A stretch of 64,000 nucleotides of DNA from Larix kaempferi (Eukaryota; Streptophyta; Pinopsida; Pinales; Pinaceae). The translations under genes were made by a program, and so were the position numbers. Under the pieces are notes generated by a model. That model saw nothing but the letters and a program-made list of their open reading frames with translations. It ran no database searches and was not told the DNA's origin. Position 1 is the stretch's first letter; the number at the start of each line of letters is the position of its first letter. Below, one piece after another: positions 22,790 through 33,867 of the stretch. The DNA is taken from positions 186,001 through 250,000 of the forward strand of contig BSBM01000191.1 of the NCBI GenBank assembly GCA_027924585.1. The letters are read 5' to 3'.

Positions 22790-23150
22790 GATCATCCTGA
22801 TCATACAATGCATCCACCTGATGCATACCAAGTATCTACCTGATACATATCACCATACATGATCCACCTGATCATACAATGTATCCACCTGATACATACA
22901 TAGATACATGATCCACACAATGTATCTAACTGATATATATCAACATACATGATCTACCTGATCATACACAGTATCCACCTGATACATATACAGATACATG
23001 GTCCAAGCATCCAACATGATGCATATACAAATACATATAAATGATCCAATTGATCATATCCAGCATCCAACATGATGCGTACATACATATACATATAAAT
23101 GATCCAACTGATCAAATGCAGCATCAACCTGATGCATATACAGAGCAGTA
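22790..23150 (-). repeat. Minisatellite B in the C2 3' untranslated region
   Basis: Six to eight imperfect units of about 50-60 bp built on GATCCACCTGATCATACA, TATCCACCTGATACATA and ATACATGATCC. It lies between minisatellite A and the RNase H stop. Confidence 0.75.
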
Positions 23151-23253
23151 ACTGGAGTATCGTCCTAATGCTCATCATCCAACGCTTACATCCAAATCCA
23201 TGTGAAGGATCCTCCTTCCAACATGCTTGGAATGGATTCAACAAATGTATCCA

Positions 23254-24715
23254 TCACGTCTTCCTTGAAGTGTCATCGATCTGAAGAATACCAAGCCTCT
23301 CCCTGAAGTACTCGAACTTCACTCTGGATAGTGGCTTCGTCAGTACATCTACAATCTGCTCGTCCGTTGCAACATATAGGAGCTTCATTGCTCCTCTCTG
23401 CACCATATCCTTGATATAGTGATATTTGATCTCTATGTGTTTCAACCTGTCATGAAACACTGGGTTCTTAGACAACTTCACACAACTTTGGTTATCACAG
23501 AATATACCAGTAGCCTCCAGCAGGAGATCAAATAACTCAGACAGTAGCTTTCGGAGCCATACTGCCTCACAACTAGCCGAGCAGGCTGCAACATATTCTG
23601 CCTCGGCTGTAGTCAGTGTTACACAAGACTGCTTCCTGCTAAACCAAGAGATCACACCTGATCCCATACTGAAGTAGCACCCAGATGTGCTCTTCCTATC
23701 TGCAGCACTGCTTGTCCAATCTGAATCAACATAACCTTGTAGGTTAAACTTTTGATTTGCTTCATATTTGAGCCCATAATCCACTGTACCCTTCAAGTAC
23801 CTCAGAATATGCTTTACAGCAATCAGGTGAACACTCCTCGGATCTGTCAGGAATTGACTCAATGTGTTCACTGCAAATCAAATATCTGGTCTCGTGTTTG
23901 TCAGGTACATCAAGGACCCAATCATCTGACGATACATAGAGACATCAACTGGATCAGATGAAGCATCACATAGAAGCTTCAGGTTCGATGCCTTAAGTGT
24001 GGCTATGGACTTGTAGTCCATCATCCCAAACCTCTTCAAGATCTCTACTGCATATTTCCCTTGTCCAAGGAAGATTCCATCTACACTCTGCCACACCTCC
24101 ATTTGTAGAAAATAGTGCATCATCCCCAAGTTCTTCATCTCTAACTTGGAAGTAAGCTTCCGCTGCGTGTTGGAAATCAATCTATCATCTCCTGTTACAA
24201 ACAAGTCATCCATATACAAAAGTAGTATCACTGGATTGCCTTCCTCAACCTTGCAGTAAAGGTTGGCACCTGCTTTACTCTTGGTAAAGCCCAAACTGGA
24301 TAGAAATCTATCTATCCTACCAAGTTGTGCACATATATGACTCCCTGTCATGTGCCTCAGAACCAGGTCACTGCTCCACATATACTTCTTCTTCAACTAC
24401 ACCATTCAAGAAAGCTATTTTGAAATCCATCTGGTGTATCTTCCATTTCATTACTTTTATACTTCTCTATGCTGTCATCTACAACATGCTTGATCTTGTA
24501 GATCCTCTTGGAAGTCACTACAGACTCCACTTCAGGTCTTGGTACTGCATCCCAAACATCATTCTTTATGATCGACGGATCATGTCATTCTTCTATTTCT
24601 TCATCCCAGATCTTGGGAACTTTAATATCTTCAATATCTTCAATAGATATCTTTGTTGTTGGAACAAATGTTGTAGTCCTTCTTTTGTAGGTGAAGGTAT
24701 ACGGTCTTTCCTACA
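23254..24715 (-). pseudogene. Copia RT-RNase H of C2
   Basis: Two large open stretches (24396-23878 and 23871-23254) carry the second half of RT with the YMDD motif in LLLYMDDLFVTGDD, the connection segment, and RNase H with YVDSDWTSS, the AEAEYVAA helix and IFCDNQSCVKLS. The frame ends in the normal Copia terminus near 23254. Upstream to about 24715 the start of RT and the integrase-RT linker are recognisable but broken. The segment normally coding the ETFAPV region is deleted (compare C1 at 34755-34875). A TGA separates the two long stretches at 23878. RT is therefore incomplete. Confidence 0.82.
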
Positions 24716-25847
24716 AAACAAGTTAAATTGCATGATTAGAAACATCTCATAATTTTCAGAACAAATTCTTACACATAAGGAAATATGTCATACAGTCATG
24801 CAATTATCTTAGCCAATGCTTCAATACAACATTTATCCATGTTCCATAACTTTCTAGATTCCTTCTAGTCTCTACCAGAACATTGTTAAGAATTTGCATA
24901 GCTCCCAACATGTCAGCAAAGAGGTTTCATTCTAGATAAGTAGCAATGGAATGTTGTACAGTGCCATAGGCCTACTTACCCATTAAATGCATATTAGTAC
25001 TAAGCTATTCATTAATGCAATCATTCTAATATGCACAATACATATCCTAAGTCTAGGAACATAAGCATATTCATTATTGAACAATATTATTTAAACAAAC
25101 AAATATGCAATAAATGACAATTAAAATACTTATCTTTGTTTGTTTGTTGGGTGGACTCCCTCTGAGTCTTTGCTTCCTTGCAGGAGCTACTGGAGTCTTA
25201 ATCTGAAGTAGCTTCTTTTACACCTTTCTGTTGTGGAATGTAGAGAGATGGTAAACTCCCTCTGAATATCTGCATCCTTGCAGAAACCACTGGAGTGTGC
25301 TCCCTCTTGATCTTTGCTTCCTGGATTACCTTTTCTTGAATTCATTATTGATTCCTATGCATCCTTATTAGTATCATCATTGTGTTATCCTCGAGGTCTC
25401 ATACACAATCAAACATTCATTAGTATAATCTTAATATTATCAAAACACAATAATCTCAAGCATGTATAGTCAGGATCATTTCAAACAGAAATAATAAGCA
25501 TTCTTATGGTTAGTCATATAATATACCTAAACCCATGATTGCTCAAACCTATGACTCTTCTGGTTAGTCATATCATCAATTAAGGTAAGAAACACAATAT
25601 GCATACACCCATGATTATTCAAACCTATGACTTCATGAATAATCATTATCAATCATGTCATGCATACTTATATAAGAGATCCTATGATATAAGAAACACA
25701 TACCTGGTCACCATATTTGCTAGTTATGTCTAGCAATGTTTTCTTGTTCTCTTCAATGACCTGCATAACTCACAAGTTAACTTTTGCAAAAGCAATTTAT
25801 ACATACCTCTATGTGATTCATGACTATGGATGAATCTTTGTCTTCAT
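24716..25847. other. Unrelated 1.13-kb segment replacing integrase in C2
   Basis: C1 has pre-integrase zinc domain and integrase core at this place; C2 has sequence with no similarity to it. The segment contains two imperfect copies of a unit with CTCCCTCTGA, CTTGCAG and CTACTGGAGT (about 25155-25200 and 25250-25290), and repeated CCTATGACTT/TAGTCATATAAT patches at 25510-25650. No domain is found. Its origin is unknown; it could be captured host or element DNA. Confidence 0.55.
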
Positions 25848-26200
25848 GTCACCATGGCATGTTCAGGTTGTCCCTTCAATTTGTACAATCCTTCCTCTTG
25901 CTCTCCAATCATCACTACATCATTAATAGTTTTACCCTTTGGCGACATTAGGACTTGGCCATCTACAAATGCAACCCTCATGCCTTTTGTATCCAAAGCA
26001 GATATGAAGAGTAGGTTCTTCTTGAGCCCAGGTACATAAAGGACTTCTTTCATCATCAAAGACTTTCCAGAGTCTAGGTTGTAGGAGGCATCACCACTTC
26101 CTTTGATAGGGTATTGGTAGTCATCCCTAAGTTTCACCTTGTGGGGTGACTCATGTTTAGATAGATTAGCAAAGGATCTTTAAACCCAATCATGTGTTTT
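25848..26200 (-). pseudogene. Protease remnant and pre-integrase region of C2
   Basis: The frame from 26137 matches the C1 protease-to-pre-integrase stretch (DDYQYPIKGSG, MKEVLYVPGLKKNLL, GLYKLKGQPEHAM). Compared with C1, about 27 residues before GASKHM are deleted, including the normal LIDSGAS active site, so SSSEED runs directly into GASKHM. The protease should be dead. The frame ends at about 25848, where the unrelated segment begins. Confidence 0.7.
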
Positions 26201-26496
26201 GAAGCCCCATCTTCTTCGCTTGATGAGTTATCATCATCACTTTCTGCTCTAGCCTTCTTCTTGGGAGGTTCATCATCCTCGGCAGCATGAGCATGATACC
26301 TTATTTTGTTGCCCTTTTTCTTCTTGTTGAAGTTGTTTTTTTCCTTCTTGTTCTTGGGACAATTTATGGCAATATGTCCCTTTTCATTACAGGTGAAGCA
26401 TATTCTCCTTTCTTTATGGTGATGAGAAGATTTCTTGAAGTGAGATGGCTCTCTCTTGGACTTCCCTTTCTTGGTGTGAGCTGTGAGAGCTTGATC
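26201..26496 (-). pseudogene. Gag zinc knuckle and basic linker of C2
   Basis: Carries a CX2CX4HX4C knuckle (CFTCNEKGHIAINC) followed by a lysine-rich linker and the acidic AESDDDNSSSEE stretch. It links the Gag domain at 26497-27082 to the protease remnant, and small frame breaks separate it from both neighbours. Confidence 0.65.
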
Positions 26497-27082
26497 TTAA
26501 TTCCCCATATTTTCTTCTTGTGCCACAAGCCTTGCTTCTTCTTGTGAGCATTCTTCCCGTAGTCTGCTGAAGGATACCAACTTCTTTCTTGCACAGATTT
26601 CTTGAATAAAGGAGTCCCATGACTTGGGTAGGCCATTCAAGTTGGTCATAACAATTTCACCATTCTCCACCATTTCATCTACAAATTCAATTTGTTCCTT
26701 GATCTGAGAGACCTTGGAGAAATAGGATTGAATGGTTTCTCCATTTGACATCTTGACCCCTTCCAATTGATTCCGCAGGGTCATCTTCCGATTTATGTTC
26801 TTCCCTTCAAATAGCTTGGTCAAAGAGTCAACCACCTCCTTGGGTGTCTTCAGAGATGACACATGTGGTATGAGATGGTCTTTGATAGAATCAACAATGA
26901 TTCTCTTTGCCTTGACCAAGTTCTTCTTATGCAATATTTTAGCCTCTTCATCCTATGGGATAGGGATGTCTTCTTTTACATATGAGTCCAACTCATTCTC
27001 TTCCAGGATTAACCCAATCCTATACTTCCATGCTCGGAAGTTATCATCCCCTTCAAGCTTATCCTCAAGCTTGGTGTGGTGA
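26497..27082 (-). pseudogene. Copia gag of C2
   Basis: Starts MSHHTKLEDKLEG, then YRIGLILEENELDSYV, KRIIVDSIKDHLIPH, LTKLFEGKNINRKMTLRN and IQSYFSKVSQIKEQ: the standard UBN2/DUF4219-type Gag of Ty1/Copia. Almost identical to the C1 gag at 37025-37576. The frame has a TAG between IPIP and the next lysine-rich segment (near 26953) and ends with a TAA near 26497. Confidence 0.82.
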
Positions 27083-27497
27083 GACATCTTAAAGAGTACT
27101 TCAAATGGAAATAGAAAAGATTTAGGTCTTACCACTTGAATTGCTGAAAACTGGATCTGGTCCTGGATTAGGGTTTGTTGAAAAAACCCTAAAAATTAAA
27201 AATGTGAATTTCAAGTTTCTGAAAGGATAGAAAGATGCACCTTGATGAGCTGATCAACTTGGTGTATTCAAAATTTGAGATTTGCAAAGCTACACCCTTC
27301 AAAATTGCCTTTCTGTCTTCCCGGATTCACTAGGAGAGCTCTGAATTAGGGTTTGAGTTTCCCGGAGATCTACCCAGCCAAAAAACTCGATCCAAAGCTC
27401 TAAAATTCGATTTTTGCAAGAAGCTTCTAGCTATGTCTTCAGATTTCAGAAATTCCTATTTTTTGTGGAAACCCTAATTTTTAGGGCCAAATCTGAA
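27083..27497 (-). other. Leader of Copia C2, cut at its 5' end
   Basis: Aligns with the C1 leader (37577-37990), including the CCCGGAGATCTACCC and AAACCCTAATTTTTAGGGCC patches, then stops matching at about 27497 after AAAATGCT. No primer site or 5' LTR follows. Confidence 0.6.
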
Positions 27498-28428
27498 AAT
27501 GCTCAGGGGGTGCATTGGCTCTTCACGGAGGGATATACTCAGGTATAAGTAAAATGGGCCTCTCGTGGGGTGATTCTTGCAGTCCTATCCTTGGAATCCC
27601 TCTGGCTCACGCCTTCTCTTGTTCAGTGCTCTGATGTTTACCCTTTTTCTTTAGCTCTAGTATGTTGCGTGGTGAGCTTCTAGAAGGGGCGCCTTTCTTT
27701 GGAACACCTTTCTTGATAGGCCTTTTCATGACTCCCTCTAGACCAGACTTGCGAAAATCCTTCAAGAGGTCATCTATTGTTTAATGCTCATACATTCACC
27801 TCATATCGCTCTTTTATTCTCACTGGTAAAACTTGAAACTTAGAGGAAGTAAAATTTAAAATTTGTGGTAAAACCCATGAGCATACGATCCCACCTATTT
27901 ATAGGCACAGTAGCACGAAGGAACGCCCCAAAACGACTAATTAGGAATTAAATTCCATATCTGTTGGCCAAATATCACTAAGATATTGGTCCTTTCCTTC
28001 ATTGAATGTGCTTGAACTGACAAATATGCCTTAAATGCGGAACCAGCCGATTCCCGAAAACATTGTATAATGGCTCGACCAAAAACTGTATCGACTAGAT
28101 TTTCCGTAACTTCACTCACGGATAGACAGATCCGCAAATTTAACTACTCCTTTCTTCTCTTCCATTTTGAACTTCATATCTAGGTTTCCTTCGTGAACTT
28201 TGCTTTTCAGCTGGCGATATGTGCTCGCAACACAACTTTCCTTTTTGTAAACACTTCGCATTTTTACCAAAACTGTGTGTAGACTCTTTATTCTGTTATT
28301 CTTAGTGTCCAATTTCAAGTGCAAATGACACTTAGACTTTTTCTTTTTGCTTCTCAACTAATGCCTGGAGGGGTAGGACTATCCTTGTAAGGCTTTAGTC
28401 TACTCCCATTAATAATTCCTTTCAAATT
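27498..28428 (-). other. Unresolved segment between C2 and Gypsy G1
   Basis: No element domain is recognised. A strong TATA sequence, CTATAAATAG, is read on the minus strand at 27895-27904. Downstream of it, at about 27783-27615, a minus-strand frame of about 55 codons reads LLKDFRKSGLEGVMKRP and a basic tail, ending in TGA. This looks like an LTR promoter followed by a leader or short frame, possibly the 3' end of G1 or a separate fragment. Confidence 0.35.
27895..27904 (-). promoter_or_regulatory. TATA box on the minus strand in the unresolved segment
   Basis: Minus strand CTATAAATAG, an excellent plant TATA match. No LTR pair could be found around it, so which element it served is unknown. 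Confidence 0.4.
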
Positions 28429-29571
28429 TTATCCAAGTAGTGTGGCTAACTGAACTGCGCCACCACCAGTAACATGTTTGACATTGTATGGTCCTAGCCA
28501 GTGCATACGAAATTTTCCAGGAAATTTCATAAATTTTCTATCATAGAGGAGTACAAGATCTCCTACCTGGAAGAATTTGTATTTGATGTGCCTATCATGC
28601 CATGCTTTTTCTCTGTCTATATGCACTTGTTGGTGAAATCCTGCAATGAAGCGATCTTCCTCCATCCCAACTAAGTGTAGTAGTCTTTCATCCATTGTCT
28701 CTTCATCAACCATATCTGTGAATGTTGCAATTCTCATTCTTGGGACTATGTATTCCATTGGCATTACAACCTCCTTTCCGTATTCTAATCTGAAAGGTGT
28801 ATGTCCTGTAAAATTCTTACATTTTTTTCTATATACCCATAACACCGCTGATATTCTTAGATCCCAATTATCCTTGTTTGTATTGCATACCTTGGTCAGT
28901 GCATTTTCCAGTACTTTGTTAAAAGATTCTACAGTGTCGTTAACTTATTGATGATATGGTGTGCTCCTCTGATGGTAGATCTGAAATTCTTCTATCAAGG
29001 ATGCAATATTTCTATTCAGGAAATGATTTCCTTAATCACTCATTAAAATATTCAGGCAACCAAATCTTGTCAAAATATTCTTGAAGATGAACTGCGGCAG
29101 TAAATGCGCTACAGTCCTTCAGTGGTTGTTACTATGCCCATATGGTTAGATAATATGTAGCTTTGATGATATATATTGAACCATTTTTCTTCCCTTCCCT
29201 GGTGGGTTAATAGGTCCCACAAAGTCAATATCCCAATTATCGAATGCTTGCAAGGCCAGTTTTGGAATTAATGGAATTTCCTCTCTACGAGATGGCTTTC
29301 CTGTTCTTTGGCATACATCACAACTTCGACAATGTTCTTTTGAATCCTTTTGTATTGTAAGCCACCATAATCCTACTCTTAAAATTTTATGCACAGTAGC
29401 TCTTCCTGCGTAGTGTCCTCCAGATACTCCTGAGTGTGCTTCAACAAGTATCGTGTGTTTTTCATGTTCCAATACACATCTTCGCAATACTTCATCTAGT
29501 CCTAGCTTGTATAGTTGTCCTGCAATTAGAGTAAAATCAGTTACTTTTACCACTAACAGTTTCTTCTGCTA
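28429..29571 (-). pseudogene. Integrase of Gypsy G1
   Basis: Shows the linker (VKVTDFTLIAGQLYKLG), the zinc-binding domain with HSGVSGGHYAGRATVHKI and CRSCDVCQRTGKPSRR, the core start WDIDFVGPINPPG, a MSDQG patch at about 29036, and the C-terminal part with LWVYRKKCKNFTGHTPF and VGDLVLLYDRKFMKFPGKFRMHWLGPYNV. At least two frameshifts (near 29160 and 28990-28850) and several stops break the core, including a TAA right after the MSD patch. No chromodomain follows. Upstream it is separated from RNase H by the insert at 29572-31157. Confidence 0.82.
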
Positions 29572-31157
29572 TGTTGGCTATAACTGACCCAGAGGTTTTC
29601 TATAAGACCTAGGTTCTTTACGGTTTCCCCCTCGAGCAACAAAACCCCTTCGCACCGGCCCTTTCGGAAACAACCTACGAGCAGGTTGAAGTCTCACCCG
29701 AGGTGTATCTATGGGGTACTGCGGAACCAGGTTTCCATAGTAGGTGATAAGTTGCTTGGACGGACATACTGTGCAACACAACAGAGGATATGTGCTGCGA
29801 GGTGAGACTGCGCAATGATGGGCAACGTTGTGGTCCGCACCACTATACTCTTGTACCGTGGGACTTTTCCTGAAGCTATGAACTATGCAGCTATATTCTA
29901 TACTTGAATTATCTTGAACACTTAAGGCTCTGAAACGAATATCACTCATCCACTTGTTCATGCACTTAACCGACCATTCTTCTAACATTCATTCGTTAAG
30001 CCGTGGTGCTGTGATTTGAACGTATATGACTATACAATCCAACTGTTAAGCATTCGTATATTGCGTATAAGAAAGTGTCTAATTAAATGACTAGTCCGCT
30101 ATCTTCAAGCACAACACTAAATGTTCATCGTTCATCTATTCATGCAGAACCTAACATATCATGTCCATACTTATCTAATGGAAAATGCATATAAAATCTC
30201 TCTTCATAACAGTATGCAAGGAAACATCTAGACATTCATTGACATAAAATACAAGTAACCATTCATTCATAAAACACAATCGCACAACACGAGATTTAAA
30301 GTGGTTCACTTCCTCGGGTGGGAAGCTACGTCCACAAGAACGGTTGGTAATATATTTCTTTAAAAGGGATGGGGACAACCGTTCTTAGTCTGTGCACTTA
30401 GTTGCAGACTCTCCTTCCTCTCAGATAGGTCTCTTCGCACAGAGTTGCAGAGCCTTTACAATCTTCTTAGCTCAAAGAGATTTTACACTACAACAACAAA
30501 AGTAACACCAAAACGTAACCACATAGTAACCCCAAAACATAACCACATAGTAACCCCATCCCATACAAAATTGTCTTCTTAAATAGATCATGCCTCTAAG
30601 GTCATGTCTTTACAAAGCCGAAGACCTAAACCCAAAAACCCTTAGGGTTTACAAAACTACGTCGGTTTCCCTAAACCGGCTTGCTGGCATCTGGTAGCGT
30701 CTACTTCATCGTGGTGGTTATCCACGTCTTCATTCTATCGCTATCGGCCTCCCGATTGCACTCATGCCAGGATATCTCTTTCACAGAACCGTTCATCTCT
30801 AACGGTTTCTCCCACTAGGCATGCCAAGACGTTGCTTTCCTCAACAAACTCGTGCATTGGCCGCCTTCCTGATTTGCTCGTGCCCACCGCTCGACTCTCC
30901 TGGAGCATCTTTCCAAAATTAGACCATTACTGGTCCATCTGATACCTGCACCTAATCCTTGTCTAGCACTCTGCTTTGCTGGCTCCACGTGTCCTGACTG
31001 CTTCGTAGCACTGCTTCCTCACAGCACTCATCTTCGTAGTGCTTCCAAAACTTGGATGCTGCTCACAGCTTCGCAGCACCCTCAACACTTAGACAAAATT
31101 ATATTTTTGAGCTACACTCAGCTCAACTTTCCCTGCTTATCAAAAAAGGTGTTAACA
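29572..31157 (-). mobile_element. S2: LTR-like insert in G1, probably a Copia solo LTR
   Basis: A 1,586-bp segment starts TGTTGGCTATAACTG and ends GGTGTTAACA on the plus strand, so it has TG...CA ends, and it splits G1 between RNase H and integrase. On the minus strand around 30350-30270 it reads GGACGTAGCTTCCCACC...GTGAACCACTTTAAATCTCGTGTTGTG, the style of a plant Copia (SIRE/Maximus-like) LTR transcript region. A 24-bp unit (AACATAACCACATAGTAACC) is repeated near 30510-30556. No coding domain exists. Expected 5-bp target duplications are not seen (TGCTA left, AAAAT right), so boundaries or origin are not certain. Confidence 0.5.
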
Positions 31158-31745
31158 AAAATTTGTCCCGACCTAGGACCAACATGCTACGTAGTAACTC
31201 TTTAGGTGATAGACCTACAGTCAGGAATTCTACGATTTCCTTGTAGTAGTCATTTTCTATGTGAATATAAAACAACTACGTATCTAGTAGAATATCCTCC
31301 AGATTAATATGCTCCTCGCCTGACTCAATTCTAGAATGATGGTCAGGTCCTGAATTCAATCTTCCTAGCTTGACAATTATTTCAAAATCATACTCCTAAA
31401 ATAGTAAGAGGCATCTACATATTCTTCCCCCCTAACACTGGTTTATTGACCAAGTATTTCAAAGTTGAGTGGTCAGTAAACATACAGAAATGTGAACCTA
31501 GAAGATAGTGTCTGAACTTCTGCAATGCGTATACCATCGCTAAGCCTTCCCTTTTTGTCGTGGTGTAGTTATTTTTCTGCTGAAGATAGCTTTCTGCTTC
31601 AGAATGTGATGGGGTGATCGATGACTCCCTCACCTCGATGAGCTAAGACAATACCAAGTGCTATAGCTAAAGCATCTACATGTACATGAAATGGTTTATT
31701 CCATTCGGGCAAGACTAGAATCGGTGTTGTAACCATTTTCTCTTT
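31158..31745 (-). pseudogene. RNase H of Gypsy G1
   Basis: The longest open part (31633-31415) has NYTTTKREGLAMVYALQKFRHYL, with the catalytic Glu, and MFTDHSTLKYLVNKP, with a catalytic Asp. Upstream to 31745 the domain start (VLPEWNKPFHVHVDALA-like sequence) is readable in another frame. Downstream the connection to integrase (YDFEIIVKLGRL, ESGEEHINLEDI) runs to 31158 with stops, where S2 interrupts it. Confidence 0.75.
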
Positions 31746-33112
31746 TCATGTATCCATTCCTTTTTGAAAATCCTCAGTCCAACTGTACTTCGCTTCTTTC
31801 TTTAATAATTTATCCATAGGCACAGTGATCCACACGTATCCTTTGATGAACTTCCTATAGTATCCTATGTGTCCCAATGTAGTGCGTAGTTGTTTCACTG
31901 AGTTAGGCGTTGGTAGGTTCACTATAACTGCGATCTTCGTTGGATCAACCATCAGTCCTTGCTTACATAGAATGTGTCCCAATAGAATTCCATAAGGAAC
32001 ATAGAAGATGTTTTTCTTTAGATTCAAGGAAATATGATGCTGTCTACACTTCGCTAACATCATTCTTAAGTTCGTATAATGATTCTTCAATAGACCAAAT
32101 ACTGTCCAATCATCAAAATAGACTTCTAAGAACTTATGAATATACTCCTTAAATGTAACAACAACAACTCTTGAAAAAATAGTAGGTTGATTTTTCAAAC
32201 CAAAGGGCACAATTGTATACTGAAATGATCCCCATTCGGTGGCAAAGGTCGTCTTGTGTCTGCCCTCTGTAGAAATTTTGATCTGATGATATCCAGAAAA
32301 TCCATCAGTGAATGAGTATGCTTCATTTCCTCCAACATTATCTAGCAAATCATATGTAAATGGGGTAGGAAATGGATCATGCAGCGAGGCATCATTTAAA
32401 TTTTTGAGGTCCAAATAGATTCTAATTTCTCCTTTATCTTTCTCATCCCGAATGGCCATGGGACTTACCCATTTTGAATCCTCTACTGGTTCAATAATTC
32501 CTGTGTCAAGCATTTTATCAATTTTTTCCTTTACTCTTTCTTTATATCTGGGATTCAATCTATAAGGCCTTTGCTTAATAGGCTTCGCATTTGGCTTGAG
32601 AGGTATTTTCATAACTCCCAAGTCTCCTAAAATTCCTTTCACCTCGGAAAACTTAGTGGGAAATAAATCTTGATATTTTCGCTGTAGGCATACAATCTGT
32701 CCTACTATTTCTTCATCCCGGTAATCCCCAATAGAAGCAAACTTTGGTTCATTCTCAGTACCAATGTTGATCATTTTGGTCTTCATAGGGATACTCAGTT
32801 CTGAAATTTCTAAATCAAGCCCCTCAACATGGCGTTCTCCTTCTGACTCGGGTATATGCACGTCGCGAGGATCTTCCTCTTCATCTTCATCTAATGCAAA
32901 GTTATAACATTCAAGAGCATGCTCAAAATGTATATCCCACTTTGGTTGTTTATATATTGGTAACGGGGTATCATTGAGTATCTTCTTTTTAATGATCTGC
33001 ATGGCCTCATTGACAGTCGAACAATCATCCTCAAAACTGAAAGTGGATTGAAAGTCAATTATCATTATGTGCCAATCTATTGTGCCTCTGCGAAGTTTGG
33101 CTTCTCTATACC
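31746..33112 (-). pseudogene. Reverse transcriptase of Gypsy G1
   Basis: A 439-codon open frame (33065-31746) continues 16 codons further to the junction at 33112. It holds a complete RT: RQRPYRLNPRYKERVKEKI, WVSPMA, DLKNLNDASLHDPFPTPF, AYSFTDGFSGYHQIKI with a catalytic Asp, PFGLKNQPTIFSR, and YFDD in the position of YxDD. It then reads through KNIFYVPYGILLGH and the connection helices to LLKKEAKYSW. The catalytic acids are present, so this is the best-kept part of G1. Protease, expected just upstream, is absent because a Tat LTR fragment abuts at 33113. Confidence 0.85.
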
Positions 33113-33867
33113 TGTTATAGAACTTTATTCCTACGGATAAGAAGAGGCTCTCTTAGGCTAGACTAGGATGTAACTAGTTCTAATCTAAGACAATTAGGAA
33201 ACAAATGCTTCCTTGAATCCTGAACTAAGTTTATACAACAAGATTAAATGTATTCGATACTGATGGAAAGATGTAACTCACCTTCAATCAGATGTTTTTC
33301 CTGCTTCCAACTTTGATACCAAAGCTCCCAAGTAGAACCTATCAAGCTCAAACAAGGAACAAGCACACAATCTCCCAAATACCTTGAAGTAAAGGTTAGG
33401 TTCAAATCTAACTAGATACACTTCATGCCAAATATTCACACACAATGCACATGAAATGGGAAACAAGACAAGTTAACTTTATTAATAATCTTGAAAACAC
33501 TTACTTAGGGTTGCTTGATGTCCAAGCCAGCTCTAGTTCCAAGACTTCTTTCCTCTATCTATCTCTGCAAATATCCTAGGATCATAGGTTGGATTCCCCA
33601 AGTAGTTCCCCCCATGGCTCATGGATGGACTCTCTTTTGTAGCACTTGAGGAGTTAACCATAAGGAGAGGAAGGTGGATCTAGTGATATTTTAGTGGATC
33701 CTCCAAGCTAAATAGAGAGAGGAGGTTGAGACAGAATCAAGGGTGTCAATCCCAAGGTAATCTCTTGGAAGGTACAGATGCAAGATCCAACGGCAAGGGC
33801 TAAATCAAGGTTTCCACGCCCCATACACTAAGCATAATGCAAAAATTTGGTGATTTTCATGGGTCAG
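33113..33867 (-). repeat. L3: fragment of a T3-family LTR
   Basis: Begins TGTTATAGAAC and aligns with the T3 3' LTR (57188-58167): CCTACGGATAAG, CTCTTAGGCTA, AAACAAATGCTNCCTTGAATCC and GGGTTGCTTGATGTCCAAGCCA recur in order. The T3 TATA box CTATAAAAG corresponds here to CTACAAAAG. Similarity fades after about 33830 and C1 coding sequence starts at about 33868, so the fragment lacks its other end. It sits where G1 protease should be. Confidence 0.7.

Larger units (their letters stand above)
21230..27497 (-). mobile_element. C2: minus-strand Copia element without 5' LTR and integrase core
   Basis: Reading the minus strand: leader (27497-27083), gag, zinc knuckle, protease remnant, a 1.13-kb unrelated segment, RT, RNase H, 3' untranslated minisatellites, polypurine tract and 3' LTR at 21230-21823. 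Leader, gag and RT align closely with C1 (33868-38752), so both belong to one family. Homology to the C1 leader stops at about 27497 and no 5' LTR follows. The element is thus truncated at its 5' end and defective in protease and integrase. Confidence 0.78.

Noticed and set aside
24327-24752. Plus-strand 141-codon open frame
   Set aside because: It is antisense to the C2 RT and runs into non-homologous DNA; hydrophobic, without domain.
29572-31157. S2 as a fully proven solo LTR
   Set aside because: TG...CA ends and LTR-like content fit, but no target-site duplication is visible, so it is listed only as probable.
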